Positions 1 through 9,242 are shown, counted from the first letter of the stretch. The stretch: DNA of 64,000 bases from Virgisporangium ochraceum (GCF_016863655.1 NZ_BOPH01000112.1:40993-104992), one strand, 5' to 3'. Made by a program: numbers and translations. The notes: a model not told the origin generated them from the sequence alone.

Positions 1-2240
1 GTAGATGCTGGGCGAACCAGTCGGCGGGCGCCATGTTTGCGATCGGGTGCGCTGGATCGTTCGACGCCGCGTCGGTGGCCTGGTGTAAACGTCTCATCTG
101 GTCCGGGGTCAAGGTATGTCCACTCAGCACGACAGGCACGTTCTCATCGGCAAGCCGTAGTATGACCGGCCGTGATGAGCTGCGGCCGGTTCTGAACAGA
201 TCGGTCCAGCGCTGGTCGGTGTCGATCCGGATGGCGATGTCTCGTCCGGGGGCGGCGTCGCGCCAGTCGAGCATGCGTTGGAACTGGTTCGCGCGGTCGA
301 GTTTGTTGACGGCGGCGCTCGCAGTCGTCTTGACCTCTTCCAGGTGGACGCGGCCGTCAGTGGTCTGGTAGATCAGGTCCGTTTGGGGGACGCGGCCGGT
401 GTCGACGACGGTGCCGTTGCCCAGGTCGACCTATTCGCCCTCACGGACGTTGAATCCGATGCGGCTGCCGGGGGCGAGGTCGGGGCGGTGGAGGACTTCG
501 TTGGCGGCGCGGAGTTCGGCGGCCATGCCGGCGGCGTTGTCGGCGCTGCCGTCGAGGGTGCCGAGGATGTTGCGGAAGATGTCGATCTGGTGGGTGGGGG
601 TGCCGGCGATGCGTCCGGAGTTGTGCAGGTCGACAAAGTCGCGGATGGCCTGATTGGCCATCCCATCGGGGAGGTCGTGGCGGCCGAGGAGTGTGCGGGC
701 TCGTGCTTCGGCGTGTGGGCCGAGTCGCTCGGCCGTGTCGAGGAACTGCTGACGTTCGGCCGGTGACAGGTCGCGAGTTCCGTTGTCGGGCGTGTTGCCG
801 GTCTGGGTTCTGTCGTCGGGTGTCCGGCCGGTGGGTGAGTGGTCGCTGGTTGGTGGGCCGCTCGGAGCGCCGTCGCCGGGTGTCGGGCCGTCGAGGGCAT
901 TGCCGTCTGGGGCGTTGACCCCCGGCGTGCGGTCGCCGGGGAGGCCACCCGCGGTGCCGTCCGGCAGACCACGGCCGGATGGGGCAGGTCCGCTGTTCAT
1001 GTGCATCGGGTCGGTGCCGCGGGTGTTCGGCGGGTCGAGGTCGATGCCGCGGCTGTTGACGGGTGCGTCGCCGGCGATGGCCGGGATGGGGCCGAGGTGG
1101 GGGATGTCGAGGTGGAGTTTGTGGGCGACGTTGGTGGCGATCTGGCCGGCGGTGGGTAGGTTGTCGATCCAGCCTGCGGCGCGGATGAGTCCGGCGCCGA
1201 TGCGGGTGGCGGTGGCGCTGCCGTGGACGGCGCCGACGGCTGCGCCGGTGCCGAGTAGGCCGGCGCTGGCTCCTTTGGTGCCGACGATGCTGGAGACGAC
1301 GTTGAATGTGGTCTGCCCGGCGGCGCGGGATTTGTCGTGGCCCCAGGTGTCGTAGGCGATCATGGTCTTGCCGGCGTTGAGGAGCAGGTTGCCGGCCTTG
1401 GTCCGTTGGGCGTCGGGGTCGTCTGAGATCAGGTCGGGTAGGAACATCGAGGCGCTGGTGTAGATCGCTCCGGCGTAGGCGAACTCGCCCAGACCTTTCC
1501 ACGCGGCCCCGGCGGCACCCCAGCTCCATTCCCCGGGTGGCCGGGTCGCGGCCGATCAACGCGCCGAGGTCCTTGACCATGTTCATGAAGCCTTCCCCGA
1601 CCCCGGCGAAGAACGCACCGACATCGCCGACAACTCCGCGGTCGTGGTCGGCGGTGCTGCCCCAGGGCAGCAGTCCCTTCTCCCCGGCCGCAGTGTTGAG
1701 CAGGTCGGCGGTGAAGCCGTACTCGCCGTCCTCGGCCTTGCCGTCGCCGTCGTCGGCCCGGTACTGCCGGCCGTAGTACAACGCGCTGATGGTGTTCGCG
1801 CACCGGCGTTGCGCCTCGAAGAACGCGGCCACCTGCGTGTTGACCGCCGAGATCAGACCGTTGTGCCGGTCGACGGTCTTGTCGTTGTCACGCCAGTCCT
1901 GGTCGCCGTCGACCGAGGCGACGAACTGCTCGGCGTCGGTCTTCAGGGCGGCGAGCCGGGCTTTGATCTCATTCACCTCGGCGGCGTAGACGGCAAGTGC
2001 GGCACCCACGGCCCGCATGTCCTCACCGACCGACGCCGACACCGTCCGGACCGGACCGGTCGCGGCGAACAGCTGCTCAGCCTCCGGCGCCTGATAGACC
2101 GCAGCCAGCCCCTGCCACGTGGTATCGATCGCCTGCCCGGTGCTGGCGAACCCTGATCCGACGGCTGTCCGCGCCTCGGCGTGGGCGGCCAACGCGTCCA
2201 TGTCTCCAGGGATCTGCGGGATCTCACCCGGATTGATCAT
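1..2240 (-). pseudogene. WXG/ESX-like polymorphic toxin with nuclease-like C-terminus (disrupted)
   Basis: The reading frame starts at ATG 2240 (MINPGEIPQ) and runs off the left edge. The N-terminal ~200 residues are helical with a WQGL-type motif followed by APEA, resembling WXG100/ESX secretion domains. A Gly/Ala-rich middle and a Pro/Thr/Asp-rich linker follow, then a C-terminal domain. Two lesions are visible. A frameshift near 1530-1545 moves the frame from ...GRDPATR to ...WSWGAAGAAWKGLGEFAYAG. A TAG at 431-433 interrupts an otherwise open frame (NVREGE-stop-VDLGNGTVV) that stays coding-like to base 1. Past the stop the sequence has TDLIYQ...HLEEVKTT, a D...ExK arrangement typical of PD-(D/E)xK nucleases. 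In polymorphic toxins an immunity gene usually lies just downstream, here outside the window. I infer a secreted toxin that has decayed; a sequencing error could explain one lesion but not easily both. Confidence 0.7.
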
Positions 2241-3053
2241 TGGTGTTCCGGCCCAGCACCACTGCGCTACTCCCCGTTTATTGAAGATGCACTTTATGTA
2301 GTGGAGTACGAAGTCGTGGCTGTCGCGGTTCGCAGTTGAACAAACACGCAAATCGGCCCGCGCAAAGCTCGATCGAGGAAGTCGGGCCCGGTTCACGCCG
2401 GACTGGCGGTGCGCGATGGCGCCAGGTACTTGTCTCCGTTCGCTCACGCCGGACCTCACCGTGCGCACGTTCCCCGACTGCCCAGGTGCCGCACGTCAAG
2501 CCGCAGTGCGGCGAGCTACCGGCGCCCTTCAACGCTGTCGGTGCGCCGCTTTGCACCGCATTGCGGCTGGCGGTCGGGTCGGACTGGACATCCTCGGGCT
2601 GGGCGGTGCCCACGTGCTGCAGAGCCGGACGAAGCGGCAGTGGCGCACCCTCACCCCGCCGCCCCGACGAGCAGGCGGCCTGACGCGTCGGCATCCTGGC
2701 GCCAAGAAGAACCCGATCGACCGACACCACGTGCTCGCGATCGGCTACGACGATCCGAAAACGGCACCACGGATCAGACGACCCGGGACAACCACTGCGG
2801 CAACCGGGAACACGTCCTCGGCTGCGCGGTGACGAGAGGCAGGTGTGCAACTTACGACGGTGACGTGAAGGGCGTCATCGCCGAACGGTATGAGGGCCCA
2901 GATATCGCCGGCGTACGTATGAGGAATGCGGCCACGATCTGAGGTCGCACTGCGTCCAATTCCGTGACACGAAGTGGTGAACATGTCCGCCGACTGGCTC
3001 GCTCCTTCGCCAGGGGGTAGGTGACCGGCGAAGGTCAGACTTCGGAGGTCACC
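2241..3053. other. Gene-free stretch of about 0.8 kb
   Basis: I see no convincing gene here. Open frames exist on both strands, but their products are rich in Arg, Pro, Ser, Cys and His and look like reading-frame artefacts. Third-position GC bias is weak in all frames. It lies between a broken toxin gene and a broken recombinase, so it is probably decayed mobile DNA. The right end must carry the promoter of the recombinase. Confidence 0.5.
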
Positions 3054-4528
3054 ATGACGCAGCTGCTCCACCACCGTCCTGGCAGCAACTCGTTGGTGGC
3101 CTGGGCAGCCAGGCGCGGGAGGGTCACGCCGCACCGGTTCGTCAGCGAGCCGGGTGGGTTGCGGTTTGCGTTCTATGGTCGGATGTCGACGGTTGATCAT
3201 CAGGATCGGTTGTCGTCGTGGAGTTGGCAGCGGGAGGCAGCGCGGGAGCTGGTGGCCGGGCACGGTCGGATCGTGGTGGAGTTCTTCGACGCGGGGGTGC
3301 CGCGGCGGGTGGCATGGTCGGATCGGCCGCAGGCGTCGCGGTTGCTGGTCGAGATGGCCGCCGACGATCGCCGGTTCGATGCGGTGGTGGTGGGGGAGTA
3401 CGAGCGGGCGTTCGCCGGTCAACAGCGTGCCCAGCTGGCGCCCACGCTGCGTCGGCACGGCGTCCAGTTGTGGCTGCCGGAAACGTACGGGCCGGTCGAC
3501 TTCGACAGCCCGCGTCAGCTCGCGGTGCTTGATCTGCTCGGGGTTCGGTCGCAGCGGGAGGTGTCGCGGGCGCGGTTTCGGACGATGGCGGCGATGCGGG
3601 TTCAGGCTGAGGTGCAGGGCCGGCATCTGGGTGGCCGTCCGCCGTACGGCTACCGGCTGGTCGACGCAGGTCCGCATCCGAACCGGGTCCATGCCGGACG
3701 GGGGAGGCGGCTGCACCGGTTGGACCCTGACCCCGTGACCGCACCGCACGTCCGGTGGATCTTCGAGCAGCGGTTGGCCGGGCGCAGTGTGACCGGTACC
3801 GCGCGGGAGTTGAACGAGCGTCGGGTGCCATGTCCGTCGAGGGCGGACCCCGACCGCAACCAGCATCGCAGCGGCGAGGCTTGGATGATCACCACGGTGG
3901 CGGCGATTCTGTCGAATCCGCGCTACACCGGTCGGCATGTGTGGAACCGGCAACCGTCCAACCGGGGCTCGCCGGACCGGCCGGAGGTGCCGATCCCGGG
4001 TTGGAGGTGCGGTCGCGGGCCACGTCGGCGCAGTGGGCGATCTCGCGTGAGGTGGTGCATCCGCCGTTGGTCACCGAGGCACAGTTCGTCCGCGTCCAAG
4101 CCGTGCACACCGCGCCGATGCCGGCCGACGGTGCGCGGCGGACGTATCTGTTGGCTGGGGTGGTGGTGTGCGGGATCTGCGGCCGCGCGTTGGATTCGCA
4201 CTGGCTGCATGATCGCGCCTGCTACCGGTGCCGGCACGGCCGGACCAGCGGGCAGCCGCCGTCGACGAGTGGGGCGAAGCGGGTGTACGTGCGGGAGGAC
4301 CACCTGCTCGCCCGGGTCCTGGGTGACCGGCGCCTGCGCAGGCTGCTTCCGGAGCTGACCGAGGCGGCTGAGGTGGCGGCGGTCCTACGGGCCAACGAGA
4401 TGGTCATCGTCTGTGACCACGACGCGTGGGCGGCCGAGTCCGCCACGATCAGAATCGACCTGGCGTTGGTGAGCGACCTCGGATTTCCCATGCCGTTCGC
4501 TGCAGGTTCGGGGAGACCCGGCCGCTGA
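3054..4528 (+). pseudogene. Large serine recombinase (frameshifted)
   Basis: Start at ATG 3054 is fixed by a GGAGG at 3044-3048 with five bases between. The N-terminal resolvase domain has FYGRMSTVDHQD, which carries the catalytic serine, and later EYERAF and GVRSQREVSRAR. The recombinase domain follows (GGRPPYGYRL...WIFEQRLAG...TARELNERRVPCPS). The first frame reads through WNRQPSNRG. From about 3960-4005 the coding signal moves to another frame and resumes as VRSRATSAQWAISREVVHP, then LAGVVVCGICGRALDSHW and a CYRC zinc ribbon, ending at TGA 4528. Members of this family are single ORFs of about 450-550 residues, so this copy is broken. It lies 36 bases from the tRNA-Leu 3' end, which suggests the remains of an integrated element. 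Confidence 0.8.
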
Positions 4529-4564
4529 ATCCGAACGACGATCGCGTTCGGTGGGGAAATGATG

Positions 4565-4648
4565 TGTCCGAGGGGGGACTTGAACCCCCACACCCTATAC
4601 GGGCACTAGCACCTCAAGCTAGCGCGTCTGCCATTCCGCCACTCGGAC
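4565..4648 (-). tRNA. tRNA-Leu (anticodon GAG)
   Basis: An 84-base cloverleaf reads on the minus strand. The acceptor arms are GTCCGAG and CTCGGAC with discriminator A. The anticodon stem CTAGC/GCTAG encloses the loop TTGAGGT, giving anticodon GAG, which decodes CUC and CUU. There is a variable arm (GCCCGTATAGGGT region) as expected of a class II tRNA, and a TTCAAGT T-loop. CCA is not encoded. The 3' end faces the broken recombinase and is a classic place for element integration. Confidence 0.95.
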
Positions 4649-4761
4649 CTGCGTGACCGTCCGGGTCACGCCGCGCGATTACTGTACATCGCCCCCCGCA
4701 CTCCTCGCACAGGGGTTACCCCCTCCGCGGGGAGGGGCGCGAAGGGACCCGGATGCGCAGC

Positions 4762-4785
4762 GGCCCCGACCGGCGGGTCGGGGCC
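4762..4785 (-). terminator. Hairpin, likely terminator of the 4837-4980 gene
   Basis: A perfect 9-bp GC-rich stem (GGCCCCGAC / GTCGGGGCC) with a six-base loop lies about 50 bases past the stop of the leftward small membrane protein gene. There is no clear U tract, as is common for actinobacterial terminators. Confidence 0.5.
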
Positions 4786-4836
4786 ACTGTCTCTGAGAGA
4801 CGCCGTCAAGAGGGGGATTGGGCGGCGCCTGCGTGG

Positions 4837-4980
4837 CTACGTGAAGATGCTGACCCCGCCGGGCCCCACCAGCAGCCCGACGACGATGAGCACGATGCCC
4901 CAGAGGAGCTGGCCGCGGACGATCGAGACGATGCCGGCGACCACGAGGACAACTGCGAGGATCCACAGCAGAAAGGTCAT
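4837..4980 (-). CDS. GPGG-motif small transmembrane protein (47 aa)
   Basis: The protein starts MTFLLWILAVVLVV and ends LLVGPGGVSIFT. It is almost entirely two hydrophobic helices joined by a short polar turn (SIVRGQLLW), with the GPGG motif near the C-terminus. This matches a family of tiny actinobacterial membrane proteins of about 45-55 residues with no known function. The frame is open for another ~100 codons upstream, but that part lies in a low-complexity repeat, so ATG 4980 is the likely start. No clear ribosome site precedes it. Confidence 0.75.
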   Translation of the reverse strand: MTFLLWILAVVLVVAGIVSIVRGQLLWGIVLIVVGLLVGPGGVSIFT

Positions 4981-5074
4981 GGTGCGGAGGTACCCATGCG
5001 ATTTATTTGATAAACGGGAGGTGCCGGTCGCCACACGATATTTGGGAGCGGTTCCAGATCGGCGCAGGTCGGCG

Positions 5075-5235
5075 CAGGGCACGGGCGTATACGCCAGGGC
5101 GCAGGGCAGGGCGGAGAGGCCAGGGGCGCAGGGCCAGGGCGAGGGCGCAGAGGCCAGGACACAGGGCAAGGACACAGCGACCAGGGCGCAGGGCCGCGGC
5201 GCAGGGCACAGGGTGTGGAGGCCAGGGCGCAGGAT
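5075..5235. repeat. Degenerate tandem repeat rich in GGGCGCAG
   Basis: About 160 bases consist of imperfect copies of a short unit near CCAGGGCGCAGG, with variants such as CAGGACACAGG and GAGGCCAGG. The strand is strongly purine-biased. It sits between the small membrane protein and the M20 peptidase promoter. Reading frames across it on both strands are repeat products, not genes. Confidence 0.75.
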
Positions 5236-5279
5236 CAAGACACGGGTCGGCCCTGCGAACGGGGCGACAGCCTCACCCA

Positions 5280-5285
5280 TAGAGT
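5280..5285 (+). promoter_or_regulatory. Leaderless -10 element for the M20 peptidase
   Basis: TAGAGT lies six bases before ATG 5292. This TAnnnT plus short spacer puts the transcription start at or next to the start codon. I see no strong -35 box. Confidence 0.45.
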
Positions 5286-5291
5286 GAGGGC

Positions 5292-6593
5292 ATGACCGGC
5301 ACCGACGAGGTCGTTCGCATCTGTCGCGACCTGCTGCGTATCGACACCACCAACACCGGTGACCCGAAAACCACGGTCGGTGAGCGGGTGGCGGCCGAGT
5401 ATGTGGCGGCGCAGCTCGACGAGGTCGGCATCGAGTCGCAGATCAGGGAGGCGGCGCCGGGGCGGACCAGTCTCGTGGCCCGGATCGAGGGGACCGACAG
5501 CAGCCGGCCCGCCCTGCTCGTCCACGGTCACCTGGACGTGGTGCCGGCCGACCCCGGTGAATGGTCGGTGCACCCGTTCGCGGGGGAGGAGAAGGACGGC
5601 TTCCTCTGGGGCCGGGGCGCGATCGACATGAAGGACTTCGACGCGATGATGATCGCGGTCGTCCGGCAGTGGGCCCGGGAGGGCCGGCGGCCCCCGCGCG
5701 ACATCGTGCTCGCGTTCCTCGCCGACGAGGAGGCGGGCGGCGACTACGGCGCGGGCTGGCTGGTCGACACCGAGCCGGAGCTGTTCGAGGGCTGCACCGA
5801 GGCGATCGGCGAGGTCGGCGGGTTCTCCTACGACGTCGGCAACGACCGGCGTCTCTACCTCATCGAGACCGCCGAGAAGGGCATCGACTGGCTCAAGCTC
5901 AAGGCGAAAGGCCGCCCCGGGCACGGGTCGATGATCCACGACGACAACGCGATCACCGCCCTCAGCGAGGCCGTCGGGCGGCTCGGCCGCCATCGGTTCC
6001 CCGTCGTGCTGACGCCGACGGTCCGGGCCTTCCTGGACGAGGTGGGCGAGGCCCTCGGCATCGAGATCGACCCGGACGACCCGGAGACGGCGATCAACAA
6101 GCTGGGATCGCTGGCCGCGATCATCGGAGCCACGATCCGCAACACCGCGAACCCGACCCGCCTCGACGCGGGCTACAAGGACAACGTGATCCCGAGTACG
6201 GCGACCGCGGTGGTCGACTGTCGCACGCTTCCCGGCCAGGCCGACATCTTCCGGGAGCAGCTGCGGGCCGTCATCGGCCCGGACATCGAGATCGAGACCG
6301 GCCACCTGCACCCGGCTGTGGAGACCACGTTCGACGGTCCGCTGGTGGAGGCGATGAAAGCCGCGTTGCGCGCGGAGGACCCCGGAGCGCACGCGGTGCC
6401 GTACATGTTGTCGGGTGGCACCGACGCCAAGTCGTTCAGCCGGCTGGGCATCCGCTGCTTCGGGTTCTCCCCGCTGCGGCTGCCCGCCGATCTCAATTTC
6501 AGCGCGCTGTTTCACGGCATTGACGAGCGCGTACCCGTCAGCGGACTACAGTTCGGCGTGCGCGTACTCGACCGCTTCCTGACGGCGAGCTGA
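5292..6593 (+). CDS. M20/M25/M40 family metallo-hydrolase
   Basis: A 433-residue cytosolic zinc hydrolase of the M20 peptidase/deacylase family. The expected metal and catalytic motifs appear in order: HGHLDVVP (~residue 78), GRGAIDMKD (~111), the catalytic Glu pair in ADEEAGG (~148), a dimerisation domain starting around KAKGRPGHGSM, SGGTDAK, and a final ALFHGIDERV histidine. Length is normal. M20 enzymes cleave dipeptides or N-acyl amino acids; the substrate cannot be told here. The next gene (6627) follows after 33 bases and is probably co-transcribed. Confidence 0.9.
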   Translation: MTGTDEVVRICRDLLRIDTTNTGDPKTTVGERVAAEYVAAQLDEVGIESQIREAAPGRTSLVARIEGTDSSRPALLVHGHLDVVPADPGEWSVHPFAGEEKDGFLWGRGAIDMKDFDAMMIAVVRQWAREGRRPPRDIVLAFLADEEAGGDYGAGWLVDTEPELFEGCTEAIGEVGGFSYDVGNDRRLYLIETAEKGIDWLKLKAKGRPGHGSMIHDDNAITALSEAVGRLGRHRFPVVLTPTVRAFLDEVGEALGIEIDPDDPETAINKLGSLAAIIGATIRNTANPTRLDAGYKDNVIPSTATAVVDCRTLPGQADIFREQLRAVIGPDIEIETGHLHPAVETTFDGPLVEAMKAALRAEDPGAHAVPYMLSGGTDAKSFSRLGIRCFGFSPLRLPADLNFSALFHGIDERVPVSGLQFGVRVLDRFLTAS

Positions 6594-6626
6594 ACAGACC
6601 AAGCGAGAGCGAGAGGAAGCTCAGAT

Positions 6627-7361
6627 ATGACCGACCGGCACGCCGAACTGGATGCCGCACTGGAGCGCATGATCACGGCTGCCCGGGATCACCTGGCCGC
6701 GGTGCGCGCCGCCGACGGCCGCGCCGACGACGACGAGGTCTGGCGGGCCTACGTCGAGCTCAACAACGCCTCGTTCGAGTACGACGAGCAGCTGCTCGAT
6801 GCGTTCGGCGAGGTCACGCCGTGGGACGTCCAGCCGATCGACCCGAACGAGGCCGACAAGCAGTTCGGCTTCGGGGTGGGCGCCGGCGCCGGCGAGGACG
6901 AGTACGAGCACGTCATCTCGGTGCGCCAGCGGCGCGACTACCGGGTGCCGAGCGTCGCCGCGCTGCTGCGGGCCGCGGAGAGCGCGCGGCGCACCAGCCA
7001 GCAGGGCAACGAGGAGCCGGTCGCGGCGGTGGAGACCGTCGGCGAGGCCGTCCTGGAGCTCATGCAGGCCTCCGACGTGTCGCTGGGCGCGCTCGACATT
7101 CCCGAGCTCGAGTCGCTCGACGGGGTCGTCGTGGTTGCCGAGGTCGGTCAGCCGCTCGACCCGGAGGCCTTCGACGAGACCGACGGCACCGGCCCGTTCG
7201 CGCTGGAGACCGGCGACCGCCTCGTCGACCGGCTCGACGAGCACGCGAGCATCGGCTTCGACGACGAGGACGAGGAAGACGACGAAGACGACGAGGACGA
7301 CGAAGAAGAAGACGAAGAGGAAGAGGAAGAGGACGAGGCCGCGTCGAACGCGACCCGCTGA
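6627..7361 (+). CDS. Hypothetical protein with polyacidic C-terminal tail
   Basis: A 244-residue protein with a GAGAGGAAG ribosome site about six bases before ATG 6627. The first ~210 residues look folded and moderately acidic (ELNNASFEYDEQLLDAFGEV, then RRDYRVPSVAALLRAAESARR). The last ~35 residues are almost only Asp and Glu and end in ASNATR. I do not recognise a domain. It is likely in an operon with the M20 hydrolase, since the gap is 33 bases and a terminator follows. The acidic tail could bind a basic partner or metal ions, which is speculation. Confidence 0.75.
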   Translation: MTDRHAELDAALERMITAARDHLAAVRAADGRADDDEVWRAYVELNNASFEYDEQLLDAFGEVTPWDVQPIDPNEADKQFGFGVGAGAGEDEYEHVISVRQRRDYRVPSVAALLRAAESARRTSQQGNEEPVAAVETVGEAVLELMQASDVSLGALDIPELESLDGVVVVAEVGQPLDPEAFDETDGTGPFALETGDRLVDRLDEHASIGFDDEDEEDDEDDEDDEEEDEEEEEEDEAASNATR

Positions 7362-7397
7362 CAGTCGCGCGCTCACGCGCGTCCCATAGAAGCTTTC

Positions 7398-7425
7398 AAG
7401 GCCGCCGGCGCCACCGGCGGCCTTT
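7398..7425 (+). terminator. Rho-independent-like terminator
   Basis: A perfect 11-bp stem (AAGGCCGCCGG / CCGGCGGCCTT) with a five-base loop is followed by a short T stretch. It lies 36 bases past the stop of the acidic-tail protein and ends that operon. Confidence 0.85.
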
Positions 7426-7447
7426 CCCATTGACCCCCGTGGACTAT

Positions 7448-7464
7448 ATGGAAAGTCGTTCCAT
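7448..7464. promoter_or_regulatory. Inverted repeat, possible LacI-type operator
   Basis: ATGGAAAGTCGTTCCAT has perfect ATGGAA/TTCCAT arms around a five-base centre and overlaps a TATATG -10-like sequence. It lies about 65 bases before the sialidase-like gene. The shape resembles operators of LacI-family sugar repressors; this is inference from form only. Confidence 0.4.
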
Positions 7465-7528
7465 GTATGCCACACTTCCTGGACATCGATCCCCATCGAG
7501 ACGGATCTGTGGAAATCGGGGTGCTGGG

Positions 7529-8689
7529 ATGGGTCGGATCACGCTGCGCCATGCCCTCGTGGCGATGGCACTCACCGCAACTGTCGTCGCCACCGCGGCG
7601 CCCGCGAACGCGGCCGTCACGCGGATCGGACGGGTCGTGCAGGAGCCGTCGCCGTACGAGGCGCGCTTCCCCGACCTGCTCACGCTCGACGACGGCCGCA
7701 TCATGGCCGTCTGGCACCGCGCGGCCGAACACCAGAACGCCGTCGGGAAGGTCCAGGTCGCGTTCGACAACCGCGACAACGGACGCACCTGGCCCGAACG
7801 CCACGACGCCCTCGCCGACATGACGCCCATGGCGGGCCGGGACATGCGCGACCCGAAGCTCGGGAAGATGCACGACGGCAGCGTGCTGCTGACCTGGTTC
7901 GTGCCCAACGACGGCGTCTACTACGCGGTGTGGCGGCCCGGCTGGAGCTACTTCGCCACCCCGCAGAAGCTGTCGGTGCCGGGAATCTCCGGCACGCTGG
8001 CCGAACACGGCGGGATCCTCGCGGTCGAGGGGTCCGACCAGGTGCTGATCCCGGTGTACACCGGCAGCGGCAACTCCTACGTCGCGAAGGCCACCTACCA
8101 GGGGACCGCGTCGTACGTGCTGCCGGTGAGCACGTTCCACACGCTGCAGACCACCTCGCAGGCCGCCGACGGCCGCGACGAGATGTGGTTCGAACCCAGC
8201 CTCGCGCAGTTCGACGACACGATCGTCGCCGTCGTGCGGCACGAACGCTGGCTGCGCACGAACAGCAGCGACCGCCTCGGCGCGCCCGCCCGGGTCGTCA
8301 CCTGGAACGTGAACGCGGCGACGCCGACGTTCACCCGCGCCGACTGGAACGTGCAGGCCAGCTCGCACCACCTGCTGAAGACCGCCGACGACCGGCTGCT
8401 GTTCACCTTCGGCGACCGGGGTGTGACCTACCGGCCCACGTACGGCACGCTGATCAGCAACCCGGCCCAGCTGCCGTGGCGGCAGCCGTCGGCGGGACAG
8501 AAGGTGGTGCCGATCTACAACTCCGGCTTCGGCGACCAGGCCAACCCCTCGAGCGTGGAGACCACGCCCGGCACGTTCGTCACCGCGGGGTACAACGCCA
8601 AGAAGTGGGCGTCGTCGGAGGGTAACGGCACCTCACCCAGCGGCGGCAGCCTGTGGCTGCTGGAGACCCTGGACGACGACTATCTCTAG
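7529..8689 (+). CDS. Secreted sialidase/neuraminidase-like beta-propeller protein
   Basis: A 386-residue exported protein. ATG 7529 begins a clear Sec signal peptide (MGRITLRH, hydrophobic core, APANAA cleavage region); in-frame ATGs upstream would bury it. The mature part has repeated beta-strand segments of the sialidase superfamily type: RFPDLLTLDDGRIMAVWH, DNRDNGRTW (Asp-box-like), RDPKLGKMHDGSVLLTW and EMWFEPSLAQFDD. The Arg and Asp near the start fit the conserved arginine region, but I cannot confirm the full catalytic set. It may trim sialic acid or another exposed sugar, or may only bind. It converges with the next gene, overlapping by four bases. Confidence 0.75.
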   Translation: MGRITLRHALVAMALTATVVATAAPANAAVTRIGRVVQEPSPYEARFPDLLTLDDGRIMAVWHRAAEHQNAVGKVQVAFDNRDNGRTWPERHDALADMTPMAGRDMRDPKLGKMHDGSVLLTWFVPNDGVYYAVWRPGWSYFATPQKLSVPGISGTLAEHGGILAVEGSDQVLIPVYTGSGNSYVAKATYQGTASYVLPVSTFHTLQTTSQAADGRDEMWFEPSLAQFDDTIVAVVRHERWLRTNSSDRLGAPARVVTWNVNAATPTFTRADWNVQASSHHLLKTADDRLLFTFGDRGVTYRPTYGTLISNPAQLPWRQPSAGQKVVPIYNSGFGDQANPSSVETTPGTFVTAGYNAKKWASSEGNGTSPSGGSLWLLETLDDDYL

Positions 8690-8958
8690 GAGCAGAAAGG
8701 GCTCATGGGCGCGTCGGGAGCGATCACGGCGCGCCCCGCGTACTGCCGGCGCAGGTCGCTGACCTGGGCGTCGGTCAGTTCGGCCAGCAGCAGGTGGGGC
8801 TCGATGCGGCGGGCGTGCCGCTGGGCGACGACCTCCGCGAGCACGGTGTCGTCGCGGGAGGCGATCACATACGCCAGGGTTCTGGCGTGCTCGGAGGCGT
8901 AGGCGTCGAGCAGGGGTTGGCGCCACGTCATGGTTACGCAAGATATTCTCGCGCTCAC
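8686..8958 (-). CDS. Small hypothetical protein (90 aa)
   Basis: The product is MSARISCVTMTWRQPLLDAY... ending DAPMSPFCS. It is rich in Ala, Arg and Leu and probably helical, with no recognised domain and no signal peptide. The GTG start at 8958 has TATTTA six bases upstream, a possible leaderless -10; ATG 8931 is an alternative. GC third-position bias supports this frame over the opposite one. It converges on the sialidase-like gene. Confidence 0.5.
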   Translation of the reverse strand: MSARISCVTMTWRQPLLDAYASEHARTLAYVIASRDDTVLAEVVAQRHARRIEPHLLLAELTDAQVSDLRRQYAGRAVIAPDAPMSPFCS

Positions 8959-8997
8959 CCGTTGTAAATAGGAGTGGCGCGGTCAACCCGGAAAACT

Positions 8998-9198
8998 TCA
9001 GATGGACGGGCCGGGAGGCGGCTGCTGATGCCCGGGCGCGACGCGGCGCCGGAGCATCACCTGGCGGGTGCCGTCGCGGTAGAGCTGGACCCGGGCCAGC
9101 TCCCATCCCGCGTACTCGGCCTGGATGGTCAGCTGCGCCGTGGCGGTCATCCGGTCGACATTCGCGGGTAACCGCAGCGGCGCGTACTCGTAATCCAT
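8998..9198 (-). CDS. DUF5703 family protein
   Basis: A 66-residue protein starting MDYEYAPLRLPANVDR and containing EYAGWELARVQLYRDGTR followed by VMLRRRV. This is the actinobacterial DUF5703 pattern (MDYEY..., WELAR, YPDG-like turn, basic end). The family start fixes ATG 9198, although the frame is open to 9231. Function is unknown. It lies 44 bases downstream of the aldo/keto reductase gene on the same strand. Confidence 0.8.
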   Translation of the reverse strand: MDYEYAPLRLPANVDRMTATAQLTIQAEYAGWELARVQLYRDGTRQVMLRRRVAPGHQQPPPGPSI

Positions 9199-9242
9199 TT
9201 TCCGATATTGCCGCGCCCCGAGCCTTTGCACCAGAGGCGGAA

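Noticed and set aside
441..2468. A 675-codon frame starting at 2468 on the minus strand
   Set aside because: Its first 76 codons lie upstream of the natural MINPGEIPQ start, and after the frameshift it continues as Arg/Pro-rich shadow of the true frame.
2409..2942. A 177-codon plus-strand frame in the gap after the toxin
   Set aside because: Composition is Arg/Ser/Pro/His-rich with no recognisable motif and no ribosome site.
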